This document shows, one piece after another, positions 22,488 to 32,656 of a stretch of DNA of 64,000 nucleotides. Source of the stretch: Saxidomus purpurata (lineage: Eukaryota > Mollusca > Bivalvia > Venerida > Veneridae). The DNA is taken from positions 38,505,252 through 38,569,251 of the forward strand of contig JAFMSR010000014.1 of NCBI GenBank assembly GCA_022818135.1. Reading direction: 5' to 3'. A program made the position numbers and the translations under genes. Below the pieces are notes generated by a model. It was not told where the DNA came from and searched no databases. It worked only from the letters and a program-made list of their open reading frames with translations. How positions within the stretch are numbered: position 1 is the first letter of the stretch; each line of letters starts with the position of its first letter.

Positions 22488-23380
22488 AGCTCAGCTGGCA
22501 CAAAGTGAGCTATAAGTATCGCATTCCGTCCGTTGTACGGCGTACATCGTACGTCCGTTAACATTTTCCTTTAAACGACATCTCAATAATTCCATTCCAT
22601 GCAGAACTCTACCAAAATTGTTCAAATTATGACTCCCGGTCAAAACTGACTCTGCCCGGGGGGGAGGGGACACTTGTTTTTCCATAGGCTTATATAGGAA
22701 AAACTTCAAAAATGTCTTCATTTCTGAAACCACAAGGCTTATAATATAGAGCTTAGATTTAGCATGTGGCATAACCTAGTGAAACACTACCAATATTGTC
22801 CAAATTATGACCCCCCGGATCAAAATTGACTCTGCCGAGGGGAGGAGGTCACTTGTTTTTCCATAGTTTATACTGGAAAAAAACTAAAAATCTCTGAAAC
22901 CACAAAATTGACGTTAAAATTGACCCTGTGCTTGGGTCATTTGTTTTTTTACATAGGCTTAATGTAGGAAAAAATCTAATAGTCTTCTCTGAAACCACAA
23001 GTCCTAAAGCTGAGATACTTAGCATGTGGCATAACCAAGTGTACCTCTACCAAGATTGTTCAAATTATGACCCCACGGTTAAAATTGACCCTACACATGG
23101 GGTCACTTACTTTTATATAGGCTTATGTAGGAAAAAATCAAAAAATCTTCTCTGAAACCACAAGGCCTAGAGCTTGGATATTTAGCATGTGGCATTACCT
23201 GGTGACAGGGTCATCCTCTACCAAGATTATTAAAATCAAGACCCCCCGGTCAAAATTGACCCTGCCCGGGTTTCTTTTAATTTTACATAGGCTTTTATAG
23301 AGGAAAATCCTGAGCCCAAGGTCAAAATTGACCCTTTCTGCTAGCCAGGTGAGCGATAATGGGCCATTTTGGCCCTCTTG
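22488..23380 (+). mobile_element. Complete HINE-like element, AGCTCAGCTGGCACA subfamily
   Basis: Starts AGCTCAGCTGGCACAAAGTG after TTTTT and ends GCCAGGTGAGCGATAATG, hairpin GGGCCATTTTGGCCC and CTCTTG before TTT. About five core units, several C-rich (GACCCCCCGG). No ORF. Confidence 0.7.
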
Positions 23381-23736
23381 TTTATGTTATAAAACGTGCT
23401 ATATTCAATTGTGTAGTACGTAACTTCATACGTTCATTAAACAATCTTTCTCATTAACAATAACAACTTGTATTATTATTAAGAATGAAAGTAAAATGAA
23501 ATGAAACACAATTAAACTGAGTTAACTGATTTAAACTGCAGATTACATTCACTATGTTCAAACATTACATTAGACAAGATAATCAACAAGAATACCATTG
23601 ATGCAAAGCATCAAAGGGCGCCGAAAATAGTTTCTATTTCAACATTTATTAGTTATACGGTTTTTGCATATCGCAATGTAGCCTGACAAAAACGTATAAC
23701 GATTTTGTTATTCTGCAACACCCCTGTTTTAACCCT

Positions 23737-24813
23737 CTTCGCACACACGGTTTTTTCTTACGAGTCCTTACGGATCGCCAACTCGTAGTCAATCGCAAGC
23801 ATCCGTACATAACTCGTTGGTATCCGTTAATAACTCGTCACAACTCGCAAACACACGTGAGGATCCGTGAAAGTAGAGGCAAATTTTTTGACATATCAAA
23901 AATTTTCTTGCGATTGTCCACGGAATACATTTCCGTACATAACTCGTAAATAACTTGTAACAATCCGTCAGTATCGTAAACCGGTCGCAACAACATGTAA
24001 CCCTCCGTAAACTACTCGCAAGAATCCGTAATTGTCACGTAAACAATTTGATTTACAATTTGTTACGGTTAGTTAACATTTGTTTACGGACTATAACGAG
24101 TGCTTAAGTGATGTTTACGATTTCATTCACGTCGTGTTACAATGGCTTTACGGATTGTTAAGAATTATTACGAGCACTATACGTATAGTTACGACAACTT
24201 TACGAATACATACGTATACTTTAGGATTTAGGTAAGGTTTATCTATTTGCTGTTGGACATCTTCCTCTTCCCTCTGAGCTACATCCTCATGCATCAGTGT
24301 TTTGCCAACCTTTCAGACAAACTATGTAATGAAATTATGTAATGAAATGCTCTGGACGTACGAGAATGTCTGAGCTAGTGCAAGGAGCAATTGCAGAAAA
24401 CGTTGATATGACTGCAATCTGTTTCTCTCATATGCCATGTTGTCTCGCTGGATGTCAGTTGTCGAATGATACATAGAGAATTGCATACTTTTTTGCAAAA
24501 AAAAAACCATAATTATGGACTCGTAAATACTTGTAACTAACTTGCAACTATTCGTAACAACATGTTAACAGGTTGTAATTTACACGTAAAAGCTTTATTT
24601 AGATGAATCGTAACATTCCGTAACATACTCGTAGCAATCCATAAAAAGCTTGTATTGCTCGTATTTATCCGTGGTAACTCGGAAGCAATCGTAGATTTTT
24701 GCCGTAAATACATCGTAATAACTCATAAAAGTGACCAAATCGTAATGATCCATGTAGTTTTACGAATTTGTGCCATACGTAAGGATTCGTAAGACAAATC
24801 CGTGTGTGTGAAG
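23737..24813. mobile_element. Non-autonomous inverted-repeat element with CGTAA-rich interior, about 1.08 kb
   Basis: The left end CTTCGCACACACGG followed by CTTACGAGTCCTTACG pairs with the right end CGTAAGGATTCGTAAG followed by CCGTGTGTGTGAAG (about 36 bp, few mismatches). The interior is largely degenerate copies of ACTCGTAA and ATCCGTAA. They run forward at 23745-24010, as reverse complement at 24060-24235 and forward again at 24515-24780. A different, non-repetitive segment of about 270 bp (24240-24510) sits between the last two blocks. No transposase is seen. The target duplication could not be fixed. Confidence 0.7.
24240..24515 (-). other. Possible captured coding fragment inside the CGTAA element
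   Basis: Minus-strand translation gives KTLMHEDVAQREEEDVQQQ in one frame and MQFSMYHSTTDIQRDNMAYER in another, both of ordinary protein composition and unlike the CGTAA background. This may be a remnant of transposase or of a captured host exon. No family is recognised. Confidence 0.25.
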
Positions 24814-25061
24814 GTAGCATTACTTTTATTCTCATGTTTAATCTGTAAAATTAATCAAAATTAATGCTTCTCAATTTTTATATGTTCTCAAGTAATGTAC
24901 ATGTGTGGCATTAAATAGCTAAAATTAGCTTTTAGATAAGCAATCATTATTAGTTTGATTTGAATGAAAAATTTTATGAATATTTGCAGAAAACATTTAA
25001 AATCATGGTGGTTTTAAAGCTGGAAAAAAAAACGGAAGAAAAATTGTTTTAAAAAATTGGG

Positions 25062-25140
25062 TTTGACCGGGATTTGAACTCCACTCGTAAAATTAGGCGG
25101 TCATCAGCTTACCCACTACATTACTAATTATAACTCATGT
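25062..25140 (-). repeat. tRNA-derived SINE head (degenerate)
   Basis: The minus strand contains GAGTTCAAATCCCGGTCAAAC (B box) preceded by GTAGTGGGTAAGCTGATGAC, which resembles an A-box and D-arm region. A good cloverleaf is not apparent. Confidence 0.45.
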
Positions 25141-25497
25141 TCGGTATTTACCCCTCATGTTCGCGAACATGACTCATGTTCGGTGTTTAGTCATACCCTT
25201 CATCGGCGGCGCCAATGATTACTGAAACAAAGTAATCACACAATGGCATTTGAGAAAGATTTAAAACAAAAACAAACTGCCCTGATTCCTCGATGAACTT
25301 ACAACAAATTCAGCTACTTTGAAATTTACGACATCATAATATCAAACAAAATAGCTTACACAATCTTACTGAAAAGAATTCATCAACTGAAACAATTTAT
25401 GAAACAAAATAGAAAACTTTCAAAAATAAATGCATTTACCTATATCAAGCTTAAGTAAGAACTTTATAACATCTCGAATGTCAAGTGTGTGCGCAAT

Positions 25498-25650
25498 ATT
25501 TGATTTGATTTGATTTGAAAGAGATTTTATCAAGGTCCGTCCAAAAGCTAAATTTTTAGCTTATGTTCTGGATGAAACCCCGACATGTCTCCCGTCATGC
25601 CTAAAAAAGTAGAATTTTGAAGCCGAAAAGAGGAGAGATTTACCTGACTG
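25498..25650 (-). repeat. Dispersed repeat 3' end with (CAAAT)n tail, copy 1
   Basis: On the minus strand the segment starts TTGCAGTCAGGTAAATC, contains GGCATGACGGGAGACATG and GGACGGACCTTGATAAA, and ends in (CAAAT)n. It matches 36050-36200 (plus strand) along its length with small indels. A simple pentamer tail at one end suggests the 3' end of a non-LTR element or SINE. Confidence 0.7.
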
Positions 25651-25751
25651 CAATAGGAGGTTTTAGTGTGTCGTCACATCCGGGATTTTCCGTTACTAAA
25701 AATAGCGTGGCCGTCAACTGTATTGAGTTCGGCCAATATGCCGAGTGTGTA

Positions 25752-25776
25752 TTCTATCTATCTATCTATCTTGTTA
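25752..25776 (-). repeat. (GATA)n 3' tail of the CR1-like element
   Basis: TCTATCTATCTATCTATC on the plus strand marks the 3' end of the LINE; it is followed on the minus strand by unrelated flanking sequence. Confidence 0.7.
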
Positions 25777-25938
25777 TACTGCCTCACACCTCTCACGAGT
25801 ATTATGGGCAGGGTGCACGCCGGGTGTTAATAAAAGATAAAACTACTGCAAGATAGCTCCTACAGTCAAGAGAAACAAGACGGTTAAAACTGTTAAAATA
25901 GTAAAAGAGTAAAAGGGTTAAAAACAACTGTTGTATGA

Positions 25939-28900
25939 CTAATAATTGATTTGGGCCACTGCCTGCTTGAATGATTCAAGATCAGGCAGGATCGCAATAT
26001 GTGCGGGTAATCTATTCCACAGGACTGTGGTATGAGGGAAAAAAGAGTACTTAAAGAAGTCCGAATTTGCATGGGTTTGGCGGAGACTAAGGGGGTGCAT
26101 ATGTCTTGTTAACCTGTTTGGGACTTCTAGGTAACTGGGCAGGGAGATTGCTACAAGATTGTAGTATATTTTATAAAACATAACCAATTTGGAGGCTTGA
26201 CGCCTGTTCTCAAGGGTGCTCCATCCAAGGGTGTTCTGCAGGTCTGTCACACTGGTATCTCTGGAATAATCATTTTTTACCCATCTGATTGTGCGTCGCT
26301 GGACCATCTCCAGCTTGTGAATATTAACCTGGGTGTGTGGTGACCATACAGATGATGCATACTCTAATTGTGGTCTGACTAATGTTTTGTAAGAGAGTGA
26401 TTTAATATTTTCATGTTTTGTTTTAATGTTACGTTTGAGAAAGCCTAGTGTTCTGTTTGCATTTGTTGTTATTCTTGAGATGTGTGTATTCCAGCTGAGA
26501 TCTTGGCTGATGTCTACACCAAGGTATTTTGCATCCTTAGCTGGTGAGAGTGTTTGACCATGAAGCTTATATGGGAACTGGATAGGTTTTCTACTACGTG
26601 TGATGTGGAGGACCTGACATTTACTGGGGTTAAATTCCATGTCCCACAGTTTTTCCCACGTTTCTAGCTTAGAGAGATCATTTTGTAACCTTTGACAATC
26701 AGAGAGGCAAGTAACTGCAAGGTAAACGGCAGTGTCATCAGCAAAAAGCCGCACCTGGGAGGTAACCGTGTCAGGGAGATCATTTATATAGAGTAGGAAC
26801 AACAGAGGTCCTAGGACAGAGCCCTGGGGGACCCCAGATGTAACAGGGACTTGATCAGACGTGCAACCGTTAACCACTACTGACTGAGATCTACCTATTA
26901 AAAAGGACCGGATCCAAGATACAGTTTGACTGGAGACACCATGCTCTTGGAGTTTAAGTAATAATTTAAGATGGTTGACTTTGTCGAAGGCTTTACTAAA
27001 ATCAAGTAGGACAAGGTCGGTCTGTTTACCTGAGGAAAGGTTTTTGGATATTTCGTCAACTAGCTCAATGAGCTGAGTCTCACAGGACCGTCTTTCACGG
27101 AACCCATGTTGCAGCTCATAAAGTATGTTGTGTTTTGAGAGATGTGTGGATAGGCTAGATGCAATTATGTGTTCTAGGAGTTTACATAGAATACAAGTTA
27201 GCGATATGGGTCTGTAGTTAGCAGGGTCACTAGTATCACCTTTTTTGAATAGTGGAGCGACATTTGCCTTCGTCCAATCGGATGGGAGTTGACCAGTATT
27301 AAGGGATCTTTTAAAGATTAGTGACACTATGTCAAGGATCTCATGGCGGAGCTCCTTCAAGACAATGGGCTTAATCATATCTGGGCCAGCAGCCTTATCC
27401 ACTTTTAGGTTTTGGAGTAATTTCAGGACGCCGTTGGGGTCAATTTCAATGTTGGGCATTGTAGGGTATTTCCTTTTTCCTAGGGAAGTCCTGCAAAGCT
27501 GGGACAGAGACAAGGGAGAAACACCTGAAAAAACAGACTGGAATTGTTTATTCAGAATATTTGCTTGACCAAGGTTTTCTGAGGTGATTTTACCATTTGT
27601 CTGATCTTTTAACGGTGCAATACCTTGGTTATCTTGTCTGGCATTTTTTATAAGTGAGTAGAGGCGCTTGGTATTGAATTTATTAGTGTTTGAGTTTTCT
27701 GAATGTTGAATGTCTAGTATATTTTCAATATATGTCTCATGTGCTTTCTTAATTTTTTGCTGGATGAGGTGTTTAACAGTTCTGAATTTGCTAATGTGCT
27801 GATTTTGACCCTTGTGTAGTTTAACCTTTTGGTAGAGTTTGTCCCTTTTTCTTATCAATCTTTTTATATCTTGTGTAATCCATGGGAGACTTTTCTTATT
27901 TCCTAGTTTTTTAATTGGGACAAACTTTGATATGCCTTCTTGAATTAGGAGTTTAAACCTGATCCAGAGGTCTTCAACTGGGATAACCTCTGCATCTTTC
28001 AGTGTGTTTACCTTGGAGTTACTGATAAATTGTTTGAAATCATCCCATCTAGCTTTTCTAAATAATGGAATGTCCCTAGGGGTTTGTTTATTAATGAAAG
28101 GTTTGATTCGAGCTTGAGAGATGACTATGTTATGGTCTGAAATACCAGCTTGGACAGATACTGTGCTTACTAGAGTTGGGTTTGTTGTGAGAAATAAGTC
28201 CAAGACATTTTCATTACGTGTGGGGGAATTAACCATTTGTGTGAGATCATAGTCATCAAGGATTTCGAGAAACTTATTATAAGACTGGGTGTTTGTGCTA
28301 TTAGGTTTCATTGAAGGTATATGGTCAGAGTCCCAGGTGAGGTTTGGGGTGTTAAAGTCACCAAAAATCCATTTGGTGCCTTTAAGGGGTCTGGTTAGAT
28401 CCAGTGACCTTTCAAACTCAATGAGACTCATGAGATCAGTTTCCTTGGGTCTGTAGTAGGCAGCAACATACAAGGGCTTAGTATTGTTCATGTTTATTTT
28501 GACCCATAATAGTTCACATTGGGTATTAAGATGTTGCTGCACAGATGAGATATATTTATTTTTAACCAAAATGAAAACGCCACCTCCTTTACCTGTAAGC
28601 CTATCTTTGCGAAAAGGGGTGTAACCTAAATTCGATGGGAATATTTCACTTGTGAGGTGGTCTTTGGTAAGCCAAGACTCAGTTCCTATGACAATATCTG
28701 GGTTGTGAGAGTCAAGTAGGACGTAAAATTCATGTTTTTTGTTAACAATGGACTGACAGTTCAGATACATGACCTTGAAATTAGCGTGTGGAGGAGGAGG
28801 ATTACTTTTAGGTTTGGGAGTTGACCTGGAGGGACCTGACGCAAAGCTATCATTAGGGAGAAATGAGTAAATGTTATGATGTCTTATAGGTGAGTTGCAA

Positions 28901-29427
28901 GGGCTTGAGAGATTTGAAATATTTATTGAATTGCAATGGGAGCAGAGCCAAGAGAACGAGGTGTCTAAGCCTAGAAGCCTACTATATGAGTTATCCCCTA
29001 CGCCTTGACATGCAATGTGGTGCCACCTTTGACATTCGTCGCATTCAAGGGCATGGTCATTATCTTTGACGTTGAGACCACAGCTTCCACATGGGAAGTT
29101 GGGAGACGGACCTGGATTTAATTCAATGTCTGCTGAAATTGACAGTAAGAGGATTGATAAATACATTAGCGATTTTGAACATTTTGTGGATACTGGTAAA
29201 TTAAATTTATAGGAATATTTGAGTTTGACAAATAACGAACAGAGTTGTAACGATTTATGGGGTGTGAAAAGGTTCGGTCTGGTGTTGGGTCTAGGATGGG
29301 CCATATCAGCCGTCCTAGGTGGCCTAACTATCACTAAAAGGACTGATAGAAATGCAAAACTTACATAAATACCCAAAAACATAACTCTATTTGGTAACCG
29401 GATGTTGAAGGAAACGTAAACAAACAA
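25939..29427 (-). CDS. LINE polyprotein: 2A-like motif, PHD finger, APE endonuclease, reverse transcriptase
   Basis: The protein has 1162 residues. A hydrophobic segment (about 17-34) and a second one (88-99) precede DIELNPGP at 100-107, a match to the 2A consensus D(V/I)ExNPGP. A C4HC3 PHD finger follows (C113, C116, C129, C132, H136 or H137, C140, C162, C165). The APE-type endonuclease spans about 217-440, with E250 in TESWL, GDFN at 356-359 and SDH at 430-432. The reverse transcriptase spans about 660-930, with D809 in LLDFSKAFD, SGVPQGSVLGP (864-874) and FADD (895-898). The C-terminal region has YLGVDISQDLSW and ends LESFKQAVAQINY, as in CR1/Jockey-group LINEs. Target-primed reverse transcription is the expected role. 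All catalytic motifs are present and the frame is intact. The start is the first ATG; M88 is an alternative. Confidence 0.93.
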   Translation of the reverse strand: MFVYVSFNIRLPNRVMFLGIYVSFAFLSVLLVIVRPPRTADMAHPRPNTRPNLFTPHKSLQLCSLFVKLKYSYKFNLPVSTKCSKSLMYLSILLLSISADIELNPGPSPNFPCGSCGLNVKDNDHALECDECQRWHHIACQGVGDNSYSRLLGLDTSFSWLCSHCNSINISNLSSPCNSPIRHHNIYSFLPNDSFASGPSRSTPKPKSNPPPPHANFKVMYLNCQSIVNKKHEFYVLLDSHNPDIVIGTESWLTKDHLTSEIFPSNLGYTPFRKDRLTGKGGGVFILVKNKYISSVQQHLNTQCELLWVKINMNNTKPLYVAAYYRPKETDLMSLIEFERSLDLTRPLKGTKWIFGDFNTPNLTWDSDHIPSMKPNSTNTQSYNKFLEILDDYDLTQMVNSPTRNENVLDLFLTTNPTLVSTVSVQAGISDHNIVISQARIKPFINKQTPRDIPLFRKARWDDFKQFISNSKVNTLKDAEVIPVEDLWIRFKLLIQEGISKFVPIKKLGNKKSLPWITQDIKRLIRKRDKLYQKVKLHKGQNQHISKFRTVKHLIQQKIKKAHETYIENILDIQHSENSNTNKFNTKRLYSLIKNARQDNQGIAPLKDQTNGKITSENLGQANILNKQFQSVFSGVSPLSLSQLCRTSLGKRKYPTMPNIEIDPNGVLKLLQNLKVDKAAGPDMIKPIVLKELRHEILDIVSLIFKRSLNTGQLPSDWTKANVAPLFKKGDTSDPANYRPISLTCILCKLLEHIIASSLSTHLSKHNILYELQHGFRERRSCETQLIELVDEISKNLSSGKQTDLVLLDFSKAFDKVNHLKLLLKLQEHGVSSQTVSWIRSFLIGRSQSVVVNGCTSDQVPVTSGVPQGSVLGPLLFLLYINDLPDTVTSQVRLFADDTAVYLAVTCLSDCQRLQNDLSKLETWEKLWDMEFNPSKCQVLHITRSRKPIQFPYKLHGQTLSPAKDAKYLGVDISQDLSWNTHISRITTNANRTLGFLKRNIKTKHENIKSLSYKTLVRPQLEYASSVWSPHTQVNIHKLEMVQRRTIRWVKNDYSRDTSVTDLQNTLGWSTLENRRQASKLVMFYKIYYNLVAISLPSYLEVPNRLTRHMHPLSLRQTHANSDFFKYSFFPHTTVLWNRLPAHIAILPDLESFKQAVAQINY
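29107..29130 (-). other. 2A-like ribosome-skipping motif in the LINE ORF
   Basis: Codons 100-107 give DIELNPGP. In known 2A peptides, translation skips the Gly-Pro bond, here G106/P107. The preceding residues MYLSILLLSISA are hydrophobic and could serve as a signal sequence if skipping fails, as described for 2A sequences in other non-LTR elements and some invertebrate proteins. Activity is inferred, not shown. Confidence 0.7.
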
Positions 29428-29470
29428 CCGGTGTAAGGGTAAAATTATCCGGTACAGTGAAAAAATAGCA

Positions 29471-31619
29471 ACGACGATATACTGGCCTGTTTAACAATGA
29501 ATTACTATTGATGAGTTGGAAAATCACTCTAGTGATACTTAGTAATGTTTAAGTTAACAAATATGTCTATAATTGGGATACAAACAGTTGTTTCGAAAAA
29601 TTTTCAGCTCGGAGAAGAAAATGTTAGTCTTTTCCCGGCGCATGCGCACACCTTTTGTATTGATACAATATAGACATTATTTATCGCCCAAATAAACTAA
29701 TTTTTAAAAGTTTTTTTTTAAGTTTTGAAGGGGAAATAAATAAATAATTTCCGATATACTATATATTTGTGAGTTGTTGCTATAATCAAAGACCTAACTT
29801 TGATCACGCTTTGTGAGATTTCCCGTCTTCCACCTTTCCTTTCTATTCTTTCCTTTACTGATTTTTCTCTTTCTATTTTACCCTTTTCTCTCTTAAGTAT
29901 TTTTTTTTAAACCAGCACACTTTACATTATACAAGAGCATAATTTTACTTTAAAAGTACTAATGTGTATTTCTTAAAAATGTTTATAGTCCCGGCCGACC
30001 GTGGGATATATCCCCTGATGAAGTCGCCAAGATCCCAGTAAGACTCCCATGCATACTGGTACCTTTGTGTATTTTTGATTGTTTGGTTATGTAATGCATA
30101 TGTATGTCTCAAAAATAAGGGATAAAAACATATCCCTGCTTTGATATAATTATGGAGGTACACACGACAGTAGTGTATACTTCCGTGGTATAATCTACGT
30201 CCATGAGATCTACAGCGATGGACACGTGTGAAAGTGACACTTCCCCAAAAAGTCTTTTATTAAAATATTTAATAACACATTATTAAACATGCCTAATTAA
30301 TTGTATAAATAAATTATCTTAGCTGAGCAACTGCTTGCTTGAAATGCCCACACGCCAGTTTACGTCTGCGATTACTCATTATTTCAAAATTTTATATATG
30401 TTTGCATGATGGCATGTTGTTAGATTAACAAAGTATATGCAGATTAGTGGAAGACTTATAATTTAAAGAAAACAAAGACTAAAATATCGAATTAAAATTT
30501 CCTTTGTGTCAGATATTTGTTGTCGCCACTAAAATAAAAAGAAACTCATAATCTGAAATTAAAAAAATATCTTTATATCAAGGGTATCATTTAACTTGGT
30601 CATGAAATATTATGAGTATTTTAAATGAATGAAATTTATCATGTAGATCCAATCCAAGCTTGATTTGTACCATATGCCACGTTATGTAATTCAACCACAG
30701 TGGTCGGTGAAATTTTCATCTATAACGTGTGACCAATTAGTCTATAAACAGGATGTTACATGGATTAATTAAATCCAAGTTATATCGTGCTTTGTGCCCT
30801 AGGGGACAAGATACCTTACTAGATCTCTATGGCAACGTGTCATTTGTGTGTCACACGTCATCGTCGGGCGTTGTGAAAACATATAGCACATGTATTATAA
30901 AGCTATAGGGTCTCCGAATAAAGCCATGATCTTTCTAAACAAAGTATATAGTTTACAAATTAATATCATGTATTTATATTTTTAAAAATTTGTGACAAAT
31001 ATTCGAGTCTGAAAAATTCTAACAAGATGTAGATCTTATATAATTATGTAAAATTAGAGGATCATCTTAAAGCGGAGAACTTTACTGTAGCAATTTTTTC
31101 CCTGTATGTCAGCAACAAAATATACTAAGCACTATGTGAAAATAATGAATATCAGTGCTAATTAAAAAAAAAAATAAGGACACTTTCGTCATGAATAGCA
31201 AGTAGCCTAGCTAAAGTTAAATAAGTTTTGGCCGATTCAGTTAAAATTCATACTTTCATATCGGACTTTATAATGAAAATTATACATAAGCATCACTGGC
31301 ATAGACATGGCAACACAGACACTGCGTATAAACTAGATTTTGTTTTATTTAATAACGTTAAAGCCTAAAATATAAACTGTCGTACAGTCAAATGCTCTAT
31401 AACGCTTTCATTTTGGCCGATCAATTGACGGCCAGTCAGTTTTAGCCAAAGATTGAATTTGATTGGTTGCCAAAAAGTAGGTCAATCGCGGTGACCAATT
31501 TGATCTGTGAGTGCGATTGACATAGTTTGAATGTCTGGATCGTGGGAGCCTAACTATTTTTTGGAATTTTGATAACAGGAAGTATGCATTTGAGTTTTGT
31601 AATGTAAAATCCCCTTTTT
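29471..31619. other. AT-rich stretch without a supportable gene
   Basis: Notable only for a pyrimidine-rich tract at 29815-29900 (TTTCCTTTCTATTCTTTCC) and a single CAGTCAAATGCTCTATAACG near 31385 that resembles one pogo-type end without its partner. Small ORFs show no motifs. Confidence 0.5.
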
Positions 31620-32656
31620 AACCAGGTTTTCCGAAGGAAAAATCCTGGTTATTAGATTGGGGTATGTCGGCGGGCAGGCGGGCGGGCGGGCGTAAACTAT
31701 TTCTTTTGTGCGCAACTCCTACATTTCTCAACGGAGAAAGGTCAAGGTCACAGTGACTCTGAACTGTAAAACAGTTTCCGGATGATAACTCATGAAAGGC
31801 TTGACCGATTTAAATAATTTTTGCTACACACGTGCAACTTTATGAAATACAGGTCAAGTTCGACTGTGGGGTCAGTAGGTCAAAGGTCAAGGTCACAGTG
31901 ACTCTGAACTGTAAAACAGTTTCCGGATGATAACTCATGAAAGGCTTGACCGATTTAAATAATTTTCGGTACACAGCTGTAACATCATCAAATACAGGTC
32001 AAGTTCGACTTTGGGGTCAGTAGGTCAAAGGTCAAGGTCACAGTGACTCTGAACTGTAATGTAAAACAGTTTCCGGATGATAACTCATGAAAGGCTTGAC
32101 CGATTTAAATAATTTTCGGTACACAGCTGTAACATCATGAAATACAGGTCAAGTTCGACTTTGGGTCAGTAGGTCAAAGGTCAAAGTCACAGTGAGCCTT
32201 AAACGGTTTACTTGGAATATTTGAATCGTTTCTATTTCTTACGCTTGTCCAGGCGCATTTTTTTACGCTTGTCCAGGCGCTTTCTTTTAAACTAATTGCT
32301 TTGGGATCAGTAGGTCAAAGGTCAAGGTCACAGTGACTCTGCACTGTAAAATGGTTTCCGGATCATAACTAATGAAAGGCCTGACCGATTTAAATATTTT
32401 TTGGTACACAGCTGTAACATCATGAAATACAGGTCAAGTTCGACTTTGGGGTCAGTAGGCCAAAGGTCAAGGTCACAGTGACCCTCAACAGTAAAACGGT
32501 TTACTTGGAACATTTAAATGGTTTCTGTTTCTTACGCTTTTCCAGGCGCTATTTTTTACACTGTATGGCCATTCCTTTCTTATGGTTGCCATACTTCTGT
32601 GACAAAGCTGTATTGTGGGGGTATAATTCGTCACTCTTGTGACAGTTCTAGTTGGT
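31620..32656 (+). mobile_element. Composite HINE-like element with five-fold core repeat
   Basis: The 5' end after TTTTT is AACCAGGTTTTCCGAAGG followed by a complementary AAAAATCCTGGTT, a terminal hairpin. A G/C-rich (GGCGGGCGGGC) spot follows. The core has about five units of roughly 120-150 bp with GGTCAAGGTCACAGTGAC, AACAGTTTCCGGATGATAAC and AAATACAGGTCAAGTTCGAC. The 3' end has GGGGGTATAATTC, hairpin GTCAC-tctt-GTGAC and AGTTCTAGTTG. The inverted partner of GGGGGTAT is the 5' end of the ATACCCCC family (14324), not of this one, so the two ends may come from different families. Confidence 0.55.

Larger units (their letters stand above)
25747..29470 (-). mobile_element. CR1-like non-LTR retrotransposon, nearly full length
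   Basis: One long ORF (25939-29427) plus a 3' region of about 190 bp ending in a (GATA)n tail at 25752-25776. Microsatellite 3' tails and no poly(A) are usual for CR1/L2-type LINEs. The 5' limit is uncertain; no target duplication was established. The ORF is free of stops, so this is the youngest autonomous-type element in the window. Confidence 0.8.

Noticed and set aside
27329..27568. Plus-strand ORF of 79 codons
   Set aside because: Antisense shadow of the intact LINE ORF.
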